Origin: Alphaproteobacteria bacterium | GTDB taxonomy: Bacteria > Pseudomonadota > Alphaproteobacteria > Caulobacterales > Aquidulcibacteraceae | DNA: 64,000 nt | NCBI GenBank assembly: GCA_016124655.1 | Contig: WGNI01000001.1 | Span: 62,001-126,000 of the forward strand | Reading direction: 5' to 3' | Part shown: piece after piece, positions 15,927 to 24,225 of the stretch | Layout of the letters: every line of letters starts with the position of its first letter | How positions within the stretch are numbered: the first letter of the stretch is position 1 | Translations under genes and position numbers: made by a program | Notes under the pieces: model-generated | Told to the model about the DNA's origin: nothing | Seen by the model: only the letters and a program-made list of their open reading frames with translations | The model's database searches: none

Positions 15927-16748
15927 TTACACGCCTACGCCCGGAGAGACCGGCGTGGCCGGCGCGCTTGGGCTGCCGGAGAACAGCGCGGGAATGCGCG
16001 CACGCAGGCTCGGGCCGTGAGTGTCGCGCCGGCGCAGGCTGCCGCCTTGGTCGAAATTGTAGCGGAAGCCCACCGTCACGGCGGTGGCGTCGACATTGAC
16101 GTCATCGGCGTTGAGATAGTTGACGCCGAAATCAACGCTGAAGGGCGATTGCGCGAAGCGATATTCCGTCGACGCGCCGATGGTCCAGAAGGTTGCGTCA
16201 TCGACGCCCGGCGCGTCTACCGACACATTGCCGACGCCAAGATCGGCTTGCGCAAACCAATCGTCCTTCGGATAGAAGCGGTAATGGCCGAACGCGGCCC
16301 AGATGTCGGCGTCGGCGTCATCGGCGTTGGTGTAGGAAATCTGGCCGCCGACCGTGCCGTTTGCGAGATAGGCGTCGCCTTCGGCGCCAACGGTCCAGGC
16401 GGTGTCGTCGTCATTGGTTGTTGCGGCGAGAAACCCGCCGATCAGGCCCGCGGCGGTGCGGTGAAAGGCGTGGCCCGCGATGGTCCAGACGTCCTCATCG
16501 CCGCTATCTGAATCCGCAAAGGCGTAAGAGGATTCCACTTCCGCGCCGACATTGCCGTGAACGGGAAATGATACCGCGCCTTCAATCTGCCCGGCGTCGA
16601 CGGAATCGTCGCCAGCGCCATTGGTGTTGAGGTCGGTGTAGATGTAGCGGGCGCCGACATAGGCTTCGGTGTTGGTTTCGGCCCAGGCCGCGCCGGACGC
16701 GGCAAAGAGCGCCGCGGCGGCTGCCGCGGCAAGTGAGCGAATGCGCAT
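15927..16748 (-). CDS. Outer-membrane beta-barrel protein with C-terminal tail
   Basis: 273 aa, with a signal peptide cut after AAWA at residue 23. The mature part alternates Asp/Asn-rich turns and amphipathic strands (YVGARYIYTDLN, VGGQISYTNADDADADIW, YRFYPKDDWFAQADLGVG), typical of a small 8-12-strand barrel or porin-like protein. The last strand (AVTVGFRYNF) ends in Phe, the usual BAM recognition position. However, 41 further residues follow, with RRRD and a Pro/Ser-rich end, so the signal is not at the C terminus. Its function is not identifiable. The mRNA leader has an inverted repeat that would hide the ribosome-binding site. Confidence 0.75.
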   Translation of the reverse strand: MRIRSLAAAAAAALFAASGAAWAETNTEAYVGARYIYTDLNTNGAGDDSVDAGQIEGAVSFPVHGNVGAEVESSYAFADSDSGDEDVWTIAGHAFHRTAAGLIGGFLAATTNDDDTAWTVGAEGDAYLANGTVGGQISYTNADDADADIWAAFGHYRFYPKDDWFAQADLGVGNVSVDAPGVDDATFWTIGASTEYRFAQSPFSVDFGVNYLNADDVNVDATAVTVGFRYNFDQGGSLRRRDTHGPSLRARIPALFSGSPSAPATPVSPGVGV

Positions 16749-16820
16749 TCTGCGTTCCTTTATGCTTTGGGCGGCCCGACCGAGAAGATCAGCGCCGTCG
16801 CACTGCGGGGCATAAAGGAA
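16749..16820 (-). promoter_or_regulatory. 5' leader with inverted repeat covering the Shine-Dalgarno (candidate RNA thermometer/riboregulator)
   Basis: On the minus strand the sequence TTCCTTTATGC (16820-16810) is repeated as its exact complement GCATAAAGGAA (16765-16755), 44 bases apart. The second arm contains the AAGGAA ribosome-binding site and ends six bases before the ATG. Folding of a transcript that starts upstream of 16820 would close the ribosome-binding site of the outer-membrane protein gene. The arms are AT-rich and thus could melt with heat or be opened by a small RNA. Confidence 0.5.
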
Positions 16821-16907
16821 GCCAAAAGCGGCGTTTCAATCGCGGGGACGCGACAGGCGCGAAATTCGTTCTGAATCATTGGACGTGTTGCGCAGACGCA
16901 TCGCGCC

Positions 16908-17285
16908 TTAGACCAGCGTCTCGCGCGCGCGTTGCAGGCTTGCATATTGGGGTTGTTCTATCGCAACCCGATCCGCCGCGGTCTCCAACAACGCATCGAC
17001 GAGGCCCGGCGTTTGCGCCGTCATCTCGCCCGCACGGATCGCTTCGCTCAACGCCGTTCGCAGGGCGCTGATATCGCCATCCGCGTGAAGGAGCGCGCGC
17101 AGGCGTGCGGCTTCGGCGGTTTCCGCAGCGGCGCCGTCGCGCAATTCGCGCGCGATGATGCCCAAGACGTTGACGGCGACGCGGCCGTGAAAGGCGGCGC
17201 GTCCGGTGAGGTTGGGCATCGCCGTGCGCTCGATATAAAGCGACACGGCCTCCACCAATTCCTCCAGCGTGGGCGTTTCATACAT
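16908..17285 (-). CDS. DUF6285 domain-containing protein
   Basis: 125-aa mostly helical protein. Conserved-looking parts are TLEELVEAVSLYIERTAMPN and RAAFHGRVAVNVLGIIAREL in the first half. Function is unknown. DUF6285 genes usually sit beside an aminoglycoside-phosphotransferase-like gene and an acyl-CoA dehydrogenase gene; the former is immediately upstream here (stop/start TAATG overlap), the latter is missing. The ATG in that overlap was used rather than a longer in-frame ORF that runs back into the kinase gene. Confidence 0.85.
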   Translation of the reverse strand: MYETPTLEELVEAVSLYIERTAMPNLTGRAAFHGRVAVNVLGIIARELRDGAAAETAEAARLRALLHADGDISALRTALSEAIRAGEMTAQTPGLVDALLETAADRVAIEQPQYASLQRARETLV

Positions 17286-18265
17286 TAGAGTTTTCCCGCA
17301 AACATCAGCATGAGGTCGAGTTCGGTTTCCGATGAACGCCGGCCAATCGCGGCGCGCTCGACGCTGCGATCCATGCCGCTTTCGAACACGCGATACATCG
17401 TCATGCACATCACGCCCCAGCGCAGCGAGCCGAACATCGTCCAGAAGCGCACGCGGTCTGCGTCAATTCGCGGGTCGCCGCCGGCGGCGTGATAGCCGGC
17501 GAGCAAATCCTCCACCGCCCCAAATCCGCCAACGGGTTTATCGACGCCGCCGAAACGCCAGGACGGCATGCAGATCCAGGAGAGATCTTCGGCCGGATCG
17601 CCGAAATGGGTGATCTCCCAATCCAACGCCGCGACGAGGCCCGTTTCATCGATCATCAGATTGCCGAGGCGGAAATCGCCATGCACCAGCACCGGCGCCA
17701 CAGGTTCCGGCATGCGGCGGCGCAATTCGGCGATGGCGAAATCAAAAATGGGGCGCGGCGAATTGAAGGATCGATAAATCTCCTCATAGCGGTCGAGCAT
17801 GCCCGGCGCCGTCATCACCGGCAGATCGGGCAGGGTTTGTTTGTCGGTCGCGTGAATTTTCTGCAGGGCCGCGCCGCACTGGCCTGGCAGAACCTTGCGC
17901 GCATGGGCGAAAGCGTCATCGCGTAAAATCTTCCGGGCGATGGTTTCTCCGGCAAGACGCCGCATGATGTAGGCTGCGCCAAGGCCGTCGCGCTCTGTGC
18001 ACACGTGCACGACCTCCGGCGCCGGCGCGCCGGCCTTGCGCACGGTTTCGATCACGGCGGCTTCCGTCGCCAGGCCAATCGCCTGCGCGGAGGCTTCATG
18101 AGGCACGCCGTTCGGCGCGCGGCGCAGGATGAAGCCCTGCGCGCCGACATCGAAGGACCAGGTCTCCTGGCTTGCGCCGCCGGAAAGCCGTTTGACGTCG
18201 CGCAGCGGGCCCGCGCCGAGCTTCGGCGCCAGCCGCTCCAGGCCCTGGTGGATGACATCGCTCAT
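17285..18265 (-). CDS. Phosphotransferase family protein (APH/ACAD10-like kinase)
   Basis: 326 aa with an aminoglycoside-phosphotransferase/choline-kinase fold. The Brenner-type catalytic loop VLVHGDFRLGNLMID (about 196-210) and metal motif ALDWEITHFGDPAEDLSW (about 216-233) are intact. The N-terminal part has SGGASQETWSFDV, equivalent to the nucleotide-binding loop. Homologues next to acyl-CoA dehydrogenases resemble the kinase part of ACAD10/11, which acts on hydroxyacyl-CoAs; antibiotic resistance is unlikely. It is followed by DUF6285 in a one-base overlap. It begins about 20 bp after the recG stop on the same strand and could be co-transcribed with recG. Confidence 0.87.
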   Translation of the reverse strand: MSDVIHQGLERLAPKLGAGPLRDVKRLSGGASQETWSFDVGAQGFILRRAPNGVPHEASAQAIGLATEAAVIETVRKAGAPAPEVVHVCTERDGLGAAYIMRRLAGETIARKILRDDAFAHARKVLPGQCGAALQKIHATDKQTLPDLPVMTAPGMLDRYEEIYRSFNSPRPIFDFAIAELRRRMPEPVAPVLVHGDFRLGNLMIDETGLVAALDWEITHFGDPAEDLSWICMPSWRFGGVDKPVGGFGAVEDLLAGYHAAGGDPRIDADRVRFWTMFGSLRWGVMCMTMYRVFESGMDRSVERAAIGRRSSETELDLMLMFAGKL

Positions 18266-18284
18266 GGCGAAAGTTTAGGACGCC

Positions 18285-20381
18285 TCAGCCGGAGCGCGCC
18301 AGGGCTGCCGCTTCGTCATGCCCGAACAACTCCAGCAAGAGCGCGATGGCGCGTCCGCGGGCGGTCTCCAGCGTGGGGTCGCGATCGATGGCGAGGCGGG
18401 CCTCCTTGTCCGCCGCCTCCAGCATGGCGCCATGGGCTTCAGGATCGACCAGGCGGAAGGGCGGCAGGCCGCTTTGCTGCACGCCCAGCATGTCGCCGGC
18501 GCCGCGCATTTTGTAATCCGCCTCGGCGATGGCGAAGCCGTCGTCGGACCGGCGCAACGTATCGATTCGCTCTTTAGCGCCTTCCGAGAGCGGCGGGCGC
18601 CACAACAGGACGCAGTAGCCGGGACGTCCGCCGCGACCCACGCGGCCGCGCAATTGGTGCAGTTGCGCCAGCCCAAACCGCTCGGCGTGTTCGATCACCA
18701 TGATCGTCGCCTCCGGCACGTCGACGCCGACCTCGATGACCGTGGTGGCGACGAGCAGGAAGGACTGGCCGCTGCGGAAGCGGTCCATGGCCGCTTCGCG
18801 AGCGGACGCGCTCATCTTGCCGTGGACCAGCTCCACGCCGTCGCCGAAGCGCTCCTTCAGCGCGTCGTAGCGGTCCTGCGCTGCGGCGAGGTCCACCGCC
18901 TCGCTTTCCTCGATCAGGGGGCAGACCCAATAGGCGCGCTCGCCGCGCTCGGCCGCGCCGGATACGGCCTCGACCACTTCTTCCAGGCGGCTCGTGGGCA
19001 TGGCGCGGGTGGCGATGGGCTGACGGCCGGGCGGTTTTTCGTCGAGCACGGAAAGGTCCATGTCGCCGTGCACCGCCAGCGCCAGCGTGCGCGGTATGGG
19101 CGTGGCGCTCATCACCAGGACATGCGGCGCTTCGCCTTTCTCCACGAGGCGGCGGCGGTCGGACACGCCAAAGCGATGCTGCTCATCGATGATGATGAGG
19201 CCCAGATCATGAAACGACACGCGCTCCTGAAACAGCGCATGCGTGCCGATGACGACGTCGATATCCCCGCGCGCCAGCGCATCGGCGGCGCGCTCGCGGT
19301 CTTTGGCCTTGTCCCGGCCGGTGAGCACGACGGCGTTGAGGCCGGCGGATTGCAGGAGCGGCAGGAGGCCCGCGCCGTGCTGTCGGGCCAACAAGTCCGT
19401 CGGGGCCATCAGCGCGCTCTGCAGGCCGGCTTCGGCGGCCGTCGCCATCGCAAGCGCCGCCACCAGCGTTTTCCCCGAGCCCACATCGCCCTGCAGCAGG
19501 CGCAGCATCGGCGCCGGCTTGGCCATGTCGGCGCGGATTTCGCCGAGCGCACGCTCCTGGGCGCGGGTGGGTTTGTAAGGCAGCGCGGCCAGGATTTGCT
19601 GGGCGAGCCGGCCGTCGCCGACGATGGCGCGGCCGGGGCTGTCCTGACGGTGGGCGCGGCGCAGGCGCAGCGCGCATTGGCGGGCGAACAATTCGTCATA
19701 GGCCAGCCGCGTGCGTCCAGGCGCGGCGGGGGCGACGTCGTCAGGCTCGTTGGGGCGATGCACGCCGCGCAGCGCCTCCGCGAAGCTCGGCCAGCGATGG
19801 CCTTTCGGCGTTGTCGGGTCGAGCCATTCGGGCAGCTCGGCGAGATGCGTCAGCGCCTGGGCGACGACACGCTGGAGCGTGCGCAGCGGCAGGCCGGCTG
19901 TGAGCGGGTAGACTGGCTCGACATCGGGCGGGGCTTCGCCGCCGGAGGGATCGACGACATGGTCGGGATGCAGCATTTGCCGCTCGCCGTTGTACAGATC
20001 GATCTTGCCGCTGATGATGCGCCGCTGTCCGACGGGGTAGAGCCTGGCCATCATGTCGCCCTTGGGCCGGAAATAGGCGACGGACAAAAACCCAGTCTCG
20101 TCGCGCAGGCGTACGCGATAGGGCGATTTCGCCGACGGACTCGGCAGGTGGGCATCGACTTCCGCTTCGATGGTGGCGAGTTCGCCTTCGCGAGCGTCGG
20201 CGATCTGGATCTTGTTGCGCCGGTCCACCGCGCCGTGCGGCATGGTGAGGAGCACGTCGATCACGCGGCGGCCGCCGGCGATCTTTTCCACAAGCTCAAC
20301 GGTCTCCCGGCGGGCGCCGCGCGGAGCGGGGAAGGGCGCAAGCAAGGGCGCCAGCGGGGAGGTGCGCGAGGGTGCGGTCAT
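18285..20381 (-). CDS. recG: ATP-dependent DNA helicase RecG
   Basis: About 698 aa. The wedge/OB domain is N-terminal (AVDRRNKIQIADAREGE), followed by the helicase core. Walker A is LLQGDVGSGKTLVAALA (about 295-311), the DEQH box IIDEQHRFGVSDRR, VMSATPIPRTLAL motif III, and QLRGRVGRGGRPGYCVLL motif VI. RecG remodels stalled replication forks and Holliday junctions. The ATG giving MTAPSRTSPLA was preferred over a GTG seven codons earlier, which sits closer to the divergent sdhE promoter. Genomic pairing of recG with divergent sdhE-mfd is common in alphaproteobacteria. Confidence 0.96.
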   Translation of the reverse strand: MTAPSRTSPLAPLLAPFPAPRGARRETVELVEKIAGGRRVIDVLLTMPHGAVDRRNKIQIADAREGELATIEAEVDAHLPSPSAKSPYRVRLRDETGFLSVAYFRPKGDMMARLYPVGQRRIISGKIDLYNGERQMLHPDHVVDPSGGEAPPDVEPVYPLTAGLPLRTLQRVVAQALTHLAELPEWLDPTTPKGHRWPSFAEALRGVHRPNEPDDVAPAAPGRTRLAYDELFARQCALRLRRAHRQDSPGRAIVGDGRLAQQILAALPYKPTRAQERALGEIRADMAKPAPMLRLLQGDVGSGKTLVAALAMATAAEAGLQSALMAPTDLLARQHGAGLLPLLQSAGLNAVVLTGRDKAKDRERAADALARGDIDVVIGTHALFQERVSFHDLGLIIIDEQHRFGVSDRRRLVEKGEAPHVLVMSATPIPRTLALAVHGDMDLSVLDEKPPGRQPIATRAMPTSRLEEVVEAVSGAAERGERAYWVCPLIEESEAVDLAAAQDRYDALKERFGDGVELVHGKMSASAREAAMDRFRSGQSFLLVATTVIEVGVDVPEATIMVIEHAERFGLAQLHQLRGRVGRGGRPGYCVLLWRPPLSEGAKERIDTLRRSDDGFAIAEADYKMRGAGDMLGVQQSGLPPFRLVDPEAHGAMLEAADKEARLAIDRDPTLETARGRAIALLLELFGHDEAAALARSG

Positions 20382-20452
20382 TGGATGCGCCTGCGCTGAC
20401 ACGCAGGCCCTTATCGTTTATAGCGCGCGCCCTATCTGTGACAGCGGAAGCG

Positions 20453-20731
20453 ATGAGGGCGATGGACGCGCGCCGGAAAAGAGCCAGATTCCGCGCCTGG
20501 CGGCGAGGGTTCAGGGAAATCGACCTGATCATGGGCGGCTTTGCCGACCAGCACATCGCAGCGCTCGACGATGCGCAGATCGCAGCGTTCGAGGCGCTGC
20601 TCGACGCCCCCGACCAGGATGTCTACGCCTGGATCACCAACGCCGCACCGGCGCCGGATGCGTTCGACACCGACACGCTGCGCCTCATCAAAAGCTATCG
20701 TTATTTCGCCAGGATGGCCGCGCCGTCGTGA
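20453..20731 (+). CDS. sdhE: FAD assembly factor SdhE (succinate dehydrogenase assembly factor 2)
   Basis: 92 aa, the family's size. The diagnostic RGxxE-type motif appears as RAWRRGFREIDLIMGGFADQ near residues 13-32, followed by DDAQIAAFEALLDAPDQDVY. SdhE promotes covalent flavinylation of succinate dehydrogenase and fumarate reductase. The ATG at 20453 has GGAAG upstream; an ATG three codons later is possible. The stop overlaps the mfd GTG start (GTGA), so the two are translationally coupled. Confidence 0.92.
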   Translation: MRAMDARRKRARFRAWRRGFREIDLIMGGFADQHIAALDDAQIAAFEALLDAPDQDVYAWITNAAPAPDAFDTDTLRLIKSYRYFARMAAPS

Positions 20732-23700
20732 CTGCATCGCCTTTTCTCTCCAAGCCCCTGATCGAGGCGATGGCGGCTGCGCCCGCCAGTCTGACGCTGC
20801 ATTCCGCGCCGGATGCGATCGTGGCGCCGGCGGTTGCGCTGGCGGCGCAGGCGCGCGGGGGCGTGACCCTGTTCATCGGGCGCGATGAAAGCCGTGCGCA
20901 ATCGGCGGAGGCGCTGGCGCGGTTTTTCACGCCCGAACTCGCGACCCTGCGTCTGCCGGCATGGGACAATCTGCCCTATGACCGGATCTCGCCGGCGTCG
21001 GAAATCGCGGCGCAGCGGTGCGCGGCGCTTGCAGCGCTTGCGCAGCGCAAGAAGGACGCAGGTCCGCTCTTGGTGATCTCCACGGCGTCAGCGGTCGCGC
21101 AGCGCGCGCCGCCGCGCCATCGCATCGCGCAGGCCGCGTTCTACACGCGCGTCGGCGAAGTGGCTTCGATGGAGGGGCTCGAGCGCTATCTGATCGTCAA
21201 CGGCTATGGCCGCGCATCGACCGTGCGCGCGCCGGGCGATTTCGCGATGCGCGGGGGGGTGGTGGACGTGTTCTCGCCGGGCGCGCCGGAGCCGATCCGG
21301 TTTGATTTCTTCGGCGATCAATTGGAATCGATCCGCGCGTTCGATCCGGAAACGCAGCGCACGACGCGGCAATTGACCGACGCGATGCTCACGCCGGTAA
21401 GCGAAGTGCTGCTCGACGATGAAAGCGTGCACAGCTTTCGCAAGCGCTTTGCGGAATCCTTCGGCGTTGTGACGGATGCTGTGTACGATTCCGTCAGCGC
21501 GCGCATTCGCCGGCAAGGTGTGGAGCAATGGCTGCCATTCTTCTACGACCGGCTTGAGACGATCTTTGACTACGCAGGACCGGACGCGCTGATCGCGTTC
21601 GATTCCATGGCGGAAGACGCCGCGCGCGAACGCGTGGAAGCGGCTGTGGATCACTACGAGACGCGCAAGGCGACGCCGACGCCGCGCGGCACGCCGCCAT
21701 TCCGCGCGCCGCCGCCGGAGGCGCTCTATCTTGGGCCTGACGCGCTGAATGACGCGATCGGTGCGCGCCCGACGCTGCGGTTTTCCTCATTCGCCGCGCC
21801 GGAAGGCCAAAACGCGCTGTCGCTGGGCGCGCATGCCGGGCGATCGTTTGCGGCGGAGCGCGCTACGGCCGACGCCAATGTGTTCGACATCGCCAGCCGG
21901 CACATCGCGGCGCTAACGGCGGAGAAGAAGCGCGTCATTGTCGCGGCGTGGTCGGACGGTTCAGCGGAACGGCTCAAGCATGTTCTGGAAGATCATGCGG
22001 TGAAGGACATGGCGCTGACGGCGTCATGGGCGGAAGCGTCGGCGCTGAAGGCGGACCGCGTGGCGGTCGCGGTGCTGCCGATCGAGCACGGGTTTGAGAC
22101 TGATGCGCTGGCGATCGTGGCTGAGCAGGACATTCTCGGCGACAGGCTGGCGCGGCAACGCAAGAAGCGGCGCGCGTCGAGCCTGATCGCGGAGGCCGCG
22201 GCGCTGTCGCCTGGCGATTACGTCGTGCACGAGGATCATGGCATCGGGCGCTATGACGGGCTGAAGACGCTCGATGTGCAGGGCGCGCCGCACGATTGTC
22301 TCGATCTCACCTATCTCAACAACGACAAGCTTTATCTGCCGGTGGAGAATATCGAGCTGATCTCGCGCTATGGCTCGGAAGACGCCAGCGCGCAGCTCGA
22401 CAAGCTCGGCGGCGCGGGCTGGCAGGGCCGCAAGGCGCGCGCCAAGCAGCGTCTGCGCGACATGGCCGAAGAATTGATCCGCATCGCTGCGGAACGCGCG
22501 TCGCGGACAGCGGAGGAAGTGACCGCGCCGGAAGGCCTCTATGACGAATTCTGCGCGCGCTTCCCGTATGAAGAAACCGACGATCAGCTCGCCGCGATCG
22601 AAGATGTGATGACCGATCTCGCCGCCGGCCGGCCGATGGATCGGTTGATCTGCGGCGATGTCGGTTTCGGCAAGACCGAAGTTGCGCTGCGCGCTGCGTT
22701 CCTCGTGGCGATGACGGGCAAGCAGGTGGCGGTGATCGCGCCGACGACGCTGTTGTGCCGTCAGCACTTCAAGACGTTCGAGGAGCGTTTCCGCGGCCTG
22801 CCGGTGCGGGTGCGGCAATTGTCGCGGCTGGTGCCGGCGAAGACCGCGACGGAAACGCGCGCGGGCCTTTCCGACGGCACCGTGGAGATCGTGATCGGCA
22901 CGCACGCGCTGTTGTCCAAGCAGGTGGCGTTCCGCGATCTGGGGCTGATGATCATCGACGAGGAGCAACACTTTGGCGTCAAGCACAAGGAACGGCTGAA
23001 GGAGCTGCGCGCGGATGTGCATGTATTGACGCTGTCGGCCACGCCGATCCCGCGTACACTGCAGATGGCGCTGGCGGGCATCCGGGAATTGTCGATCATC
23101 GCGACGCCGCCGATCGACCGCATGGCGGTGCGCACCTATGTGACGCCGTTCGATGCGGTGACCATTCGTGAAGCGCTTTTGCGCGAGAAGTATCGCGGCG
23201 GGCAAAGCTTTTATGTCGTGCCGCGCATTTCGGATCTTGAGGAGACGGCGGATTTCCTGCGCAAGCAGGCGCCGGAAGTGTCGTTCATCGCCGCGCACGG
23301 GCAGATGCCGCCCACCACGCTCGATGATCTGATGAGCCAGTTCTATGACGGCGCGTGCGATGTGCTGGTGTCGACCACAATCGTGGAATCCGGGCTCGAC
23401 ATTCCGCGCGCGAACACGCTGATCGTGCATCGCGCCGATATGTTCGGGCTGGCGCAATTGTATCAATTGCGCGGGCGCGTGGGGCGCTCGAAAGTGCGCG
23501 CGTACGCCTATCTGACGACCCCGGCTGAACAGACGCTGACGGCAGGGGCGGAGAAGCGGCTGAAAGTGCTGTCTTCGCTTGATAATCTCGGCGCCGGCTT
23601 CACGCTCGCCAGCCACGATCTCGACATGCGCGGCGGCGGCAATTTGCTTGGCGAGGAACAGTCCGGGCATATCAAGGAAGTCGGCGTGGAATTGTATCAA

Positions 23701-24225
23701 TCCATGCTGGAGGAGGCCGTGCAGGCCGTGCGCGAGGGCCGCGAAGATACCATGAGCGCACGCTCATGGTCGCCGGCGATCAATGTCGGCGTGGCGGTGC
23801 TGATCCCGGAAGAGTATGTGCCGGATCTGACGGTGCGGCTGGGGCTTTATCGCCGCCTGGCCGATCTCGATACCGACCAGGAGCGCGAAGCGTTCGCGTC
23901 GGAATTGATCGACCGGTTCGGACCGCTGCCGCAGGAAGCCGATCAATTGATTGGCGTGACCGCGCTGAAAGCGCTGTGTCGGCGCGCGTCGATTGCACGC
24001 TTGGATGCGGGGCCGAAGGGCGCGGTGCTTACGTTCCGCGACAACGGGTTTCCCGAGCCGGCCGCGCTGGTGCGTTACATTCAGAGCCGCCCGTTCGATT
24101 TCCGTATGCGGCCGGACGGAAAACTCGTCGTCACCGGCGAGTGGCCGGATCCCGTGCTGCGGTTGAAGGCGTTGCGCGCTTCGCTGGAAGGCATCACGCA
24201 ACTGGCGATGCGCGCGGCCGCCTAA
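20728..24225 (+). CDS. mfd: Transcription-repair coupling factor Mfd
   Basis: 1165 aa, normal length. Order: N-terminal UvrB-like domains with LRLPAWDNLPYDRISPASE; the RNA-polymerase-interacting CarD-like domain GDYVVHEDHGIGRYDGLKTL from about residue 495; and the RecG-like translocase with Walker A CGDVGFGKTEVALRAAF (about 643), DEEQHFGVKHKERL, SATPIPRTLQMAL and RGRVGRSKVRAYAYL. The C-terminal TRCF domain includes LIDRFGPLPQEADQL. Mfd displaces stalled RNA polymerase and recruits UvrA. The GTG overlapping the sdhE stop is the start that puts the family's first conserved residues at the N terminus; the longer in-frame ORF is antisense to recG. Confidence 0.97.
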   Translation: MTASPFLSKPLIEAMAAAPASLTLHSAPDAIVAPAVALAAQARGGVTLFIGRDESRAQSAEALARFFTPELATLRLPAWDNLPYDRISPASEIAAQRCAALAALAQRKKDAGPLLVISTASAVAQRAPPRHRIAQAAFYTRVGEVASMEGLERYLIVNGYGRASTVRAPGDFAMRGGVVDVFSPGAPEPIRFDFFGDQLESIRAFDPETQRTTRQLTDAMLTPVSEVLLDDESVHSFRKRFAESFGVVTDAVYDSVSARIRRQGVEQWLPFFYDRLETIFDYAGPDALIAFDSMAEDAARERVEAAVDHYETRKATPTPRGTPPFRAPPPEALYLGPDALNDAIGARPTLRFSSFAAPEGQNALSLGAHAGRSFAAERATADANVFDIASRHIAALTAEKKRVIVAAWSDGSAERLKHVLEDHAVKDMALTASWAEASALKADRVAVAVLPIEHGFETDALAIVAEQDILGDRLARQRKKRRASSLIAEAAALSPGDYVVHEDHGIGRYDGLKTLDVQGAPHDCLDLTYLNNDKLYLPVENIELISRYGSEDASAQLDKLGGAGWQGRKARAKQRLRDMAEELIRIAAERASRTAEEVTAPEGLYDEFCARFPYEETDDQLAAIEDVMTDLAAGRPMDRLICGDVGFGKTEVALRAAFLVAMTGKQVAVIAPTTLLCRQHFKTFEERFRGLPVRVRQLSRLVPAKTATETRAGLSDGTVEIVIGTHALLSKQVAFRDLGLMIIDEEQHFGVKHKERLKELRADVHVLTLSATPIPRTLQMALAGIRELSIIATPPIDRMAVRTYVTPFDAVTIREALLREKYRGGQSFYVVPRISDLEETADFLRKQAPEVSFIAAHGQMPPTTLDDLMSQFYDGACDVLVSTTIVESGLDIPRANTLIVHRADMFGLAQLYQLRGRVGRSKVRAYAYLTTPAEQTLTAGAEKRLKVLSSLDNLGAGFTLASHDLDMRGGGNLLGEEQSGHIKEVGVELYQSMLEEAVQAVREGREDTMSARSWSPAINVGVAVLIPEEYVPDLTVRLGLYRRLADLDTDQEREAFASELIDRFGPLPQEADQLIGVTALKALCRRASIARLDAGPKGAVLTFRDNGFPEPAALVRYIQSRPFDFRMRPDGKLVVTGEWPDPVLRLKALRASLEGITQLAMRAAA

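Noticed and set aside
17285-18265. Aminoglycoside resistance kinase
   Set aside because: The APH fold is present, but sequence style and the DUF6285 neighbour match acyl-CoA-associated kinases rather than known resistance enzymes.
18318-20399. A 693-codon plus-strand open frame
   Set aside because: Exact antisense of recG, with composition typical of a shadow frame and no recognisable domain.
22024-23700. A 558-codon minus-strand open frame
   Set aside because: Antisense of the mfd helicase domain; His/Arg-rich nonsense translation with no motif.
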